From contig JAUVJB010000196.1 in NCBI GenBank assembly GCA_030592465.1, positions 1 through 5,806 of the forward strand: DNA of 5,806 bases, written 5' to 3'. The stretch comes from Bacteroidota bacterium (GTDB lineage: Bacteria > Bacteroidota > Bacteroidia > Bacteroidales > B39-G9). The notes under the pieces were generated by a model that did no database searches, was not told the DNA's origin, and saw nothing but the letters and a program-made list of their open reading frames with translations. Position numbers and translations under genes: made by a program. This document shows, piece by piece, positions 4,923-5,806 of the stretch; positions within the stretch are counted from its first letter, which is position 1; each line of letters opens with the position of its first letter.

Positions 4923-4954
4923 TAAATATCAGCCGAATATAAAAACATAAACAC

Positions 4955-5806
4955 ATGAAAATAGCATTATACGGACGAACATTAAATGACAATTTTTACA
5001 ATAGTTTTCTGGAACTTATAAAGAAAATGAAAGCTCATAAGGTTGAGATAATTGTATATCAGCCATTGTATGATTATTTAGTGGAGAAATTTCAATTTGA
5101 ATTACATATTAGTGGTGTATTTAATTCATGTTATGATATTGATGATGTCGATTTTTTGTTTAGCATTGGTGGTGATGGCACTTTTTTAGAAACAATATAC
5201 TTGGTAAGAGACAAAAATATTCCAATAGTAGGTATAAACACCGGTCGATTAGGCTTTTTATCAGATATATCACGCAATGAAATATCTGATGCAGTTGATG
5301 ATTTTTTTGAAAAAAAATATACTATTGAACAAAGAGCTTTGTTGCAATTAGATACTAACAATCAACTATTTAAAGATTTTAATTATGCTTTAAACGATGT
5401 AGCTATTCATAAAAAAGATGCTTCATCTTTAATAACAATACATGTTTATATCAATAACGAGTATCTGAATTCATATTGGGCAGATGGGTTAATTGTTTCA
5501 ACGCCAACAGGTTCTACCGCTTACTCAATGAGTCTTGGAGGACCTATTGTTGTGCCAAATTCCGAAAATTTTATCATAACACCAATAGCATCTCATAATC
5601 TTACTGTTCGACCTATTGTTATACCTGATGATAATGTATTAAAAATTAAAGTAGAGGGCAGAAGCAATAACTTTTTAGTTTCATTGGATTCTAAATTTAA
5701 GCTTGTTGATTCTTCTATTGAACTCACTATTAAACGAGCCCAATTCTCAATAAATATTTTAAAACTTAAAAATCACACTTTTTTTAGTACATTGCGAAAC
5801 AAATTA
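4955..5806 (+). CDS. nadK: NAD kinase (ATP-dependent), last few residues beyond the window
   Basis: NAD kinase phosphorylates NAD to NADP and is essential in most bacteria. The frame is open from ATG 4955 to the last base, 284 codons without a stop. Key features are IGGDGTFLE at 71-79, with catalytic Asp74 in the GGDGT motif; GINTGRLGFLSDI at 93-105; ALNDVAIHK at 145-153, the NE/D motif with Asn147 and Asp148; and DGLIVSTPTGSTAYSMSLGG at 177-196, the conserved glycine-rich/TPTGSTAY block. The end, FFSTLRNKL, resembles the C terminus of Bacteroidota NAD kinases, so perhaps about ten residues are missing on the right. The start MKIALYGRTL is the typical first strand, with no better start upstream. 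No Shine-Dalgarno is visible. The Bacteroidota arrangement of CBS gene then NAD kinase is interrupted by the BamA-like gene. No frameshift or missing motif was found. Confidence 0.96.
   Translation, partial: MKIALYGRTLNDNFYNSFLELIKKMKAHKVEIIVYQPLYDYLVEKFQFELHISGVFNSCYDIDDVDFLFSIGGDGTFLETIYLVRDKNIPIVGINTGRLGFLSDISRNEISDAVDDFFEKKYTIEQRALLQLDTNNQLFKDFNYALNDVAIHKKDASSLITIHVYINNEYLNSYWADGLIVSTPTGSTAYSMSLGGPIVVPNSENFIITPIASHNLTVRPIVIPDDNVLKIKVEGRSNNFLVSLDSKFKLVDSSIELTIKRAQFSINILKLKNHTFFSTLRNKL

Noticed and set aside
4985..4990. AATGAC inside NAD kinase, as if the repeat invaded the gene
   Set aside because: It encodes Asn-Asp within an ordinary N-terminal stretch, stands alone, and similar single copies occur in other genes (966, 4115, 4342), so it fits chance.
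5131..5361. 76-codon open frame on the minus strand
   Set aside because: It is antisense to the GGDGT-containing part of NAD kinase and is a shadow of that gene.

Overview
The window is AT-rich chromosomal DNA from a member of the Bacteroidota, most likely an uncultured or environmental lineage close to Bacteroidales. This rests on the proteins: a PolB-type 3'-5' exonuclease, a Bacteroidota-style PdxJ, a CBS protein and an NAD kinase in the phylum's usual neighbourhood. No gene has a convincing Shine-Dalgarno sequence, which is also usual for the phylum. Species cannot be named from the sequence alone.

Layout, left to right. (1) 1-428 (+): C-terminal part of a 3'-5' exonuclease, cut by the window start. 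(2) 412-1215 (-): alpha/beta hydrolase of the YbfF-like esterase type, overlapping the exonuclease tail to tail by 17 bp. (3) 1216-1558: a 343-bp gap with short repeats and one hairpin element. (4) 1559-2272 (-): pdxJ, vitamin B6 synthesis. (5) 2273-2351: a 79-bp divergent promoter region. (6) 2352-3017 (+): CBS-pair protein with a C-terminal ACT-like region. (7) 3018-3325: a 308-bp gap packed with hairpins, a 10-bp-period array and a 16-bp perfect palindrome. (8) 3326-4756 (+): secreted POTRA/Omp85-type (BamA-like) outer membrane beta-barrel protein. (9) 4757-4954: a gap with another 10-bp-period array. (10) 4955-5806 (+): NAD kinase, complete except for its last few residues.

How the genes fit together. 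PdxJ and NAD kinase are core cofactor enzymes (pyridoxal phosphate; NADP), and the CBS protein is a plausible nucleotide-sensing companion of NAD kinase, because the two are usually adjacent in this phylum (from memory). Here a BamA-like gene flanked on both sides by repeats separates them, which looks like an insertion or rearrangement at a conserved locus. The coding content is otherwise ordinary.

The unusual part is the repeat system. The hexamer AATGAC (either strand) occurs 16 times in about 930 bp of intergenic DNA and, by my reading, only 4 times in about 4.9 kb of coding DNA. It forms 10-bp-phased arrays and brackets a hairpin element starting CCCCGTGAAAT. Two copies of that element (1376-1442 and 3185-3251) are exactly 67 bp from first to last AATGAC, and a third, shorter copy (3087-3144) lies inverted. 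I do not recognise this as a named repeat family. It is the best candidate here for an undescribed element.
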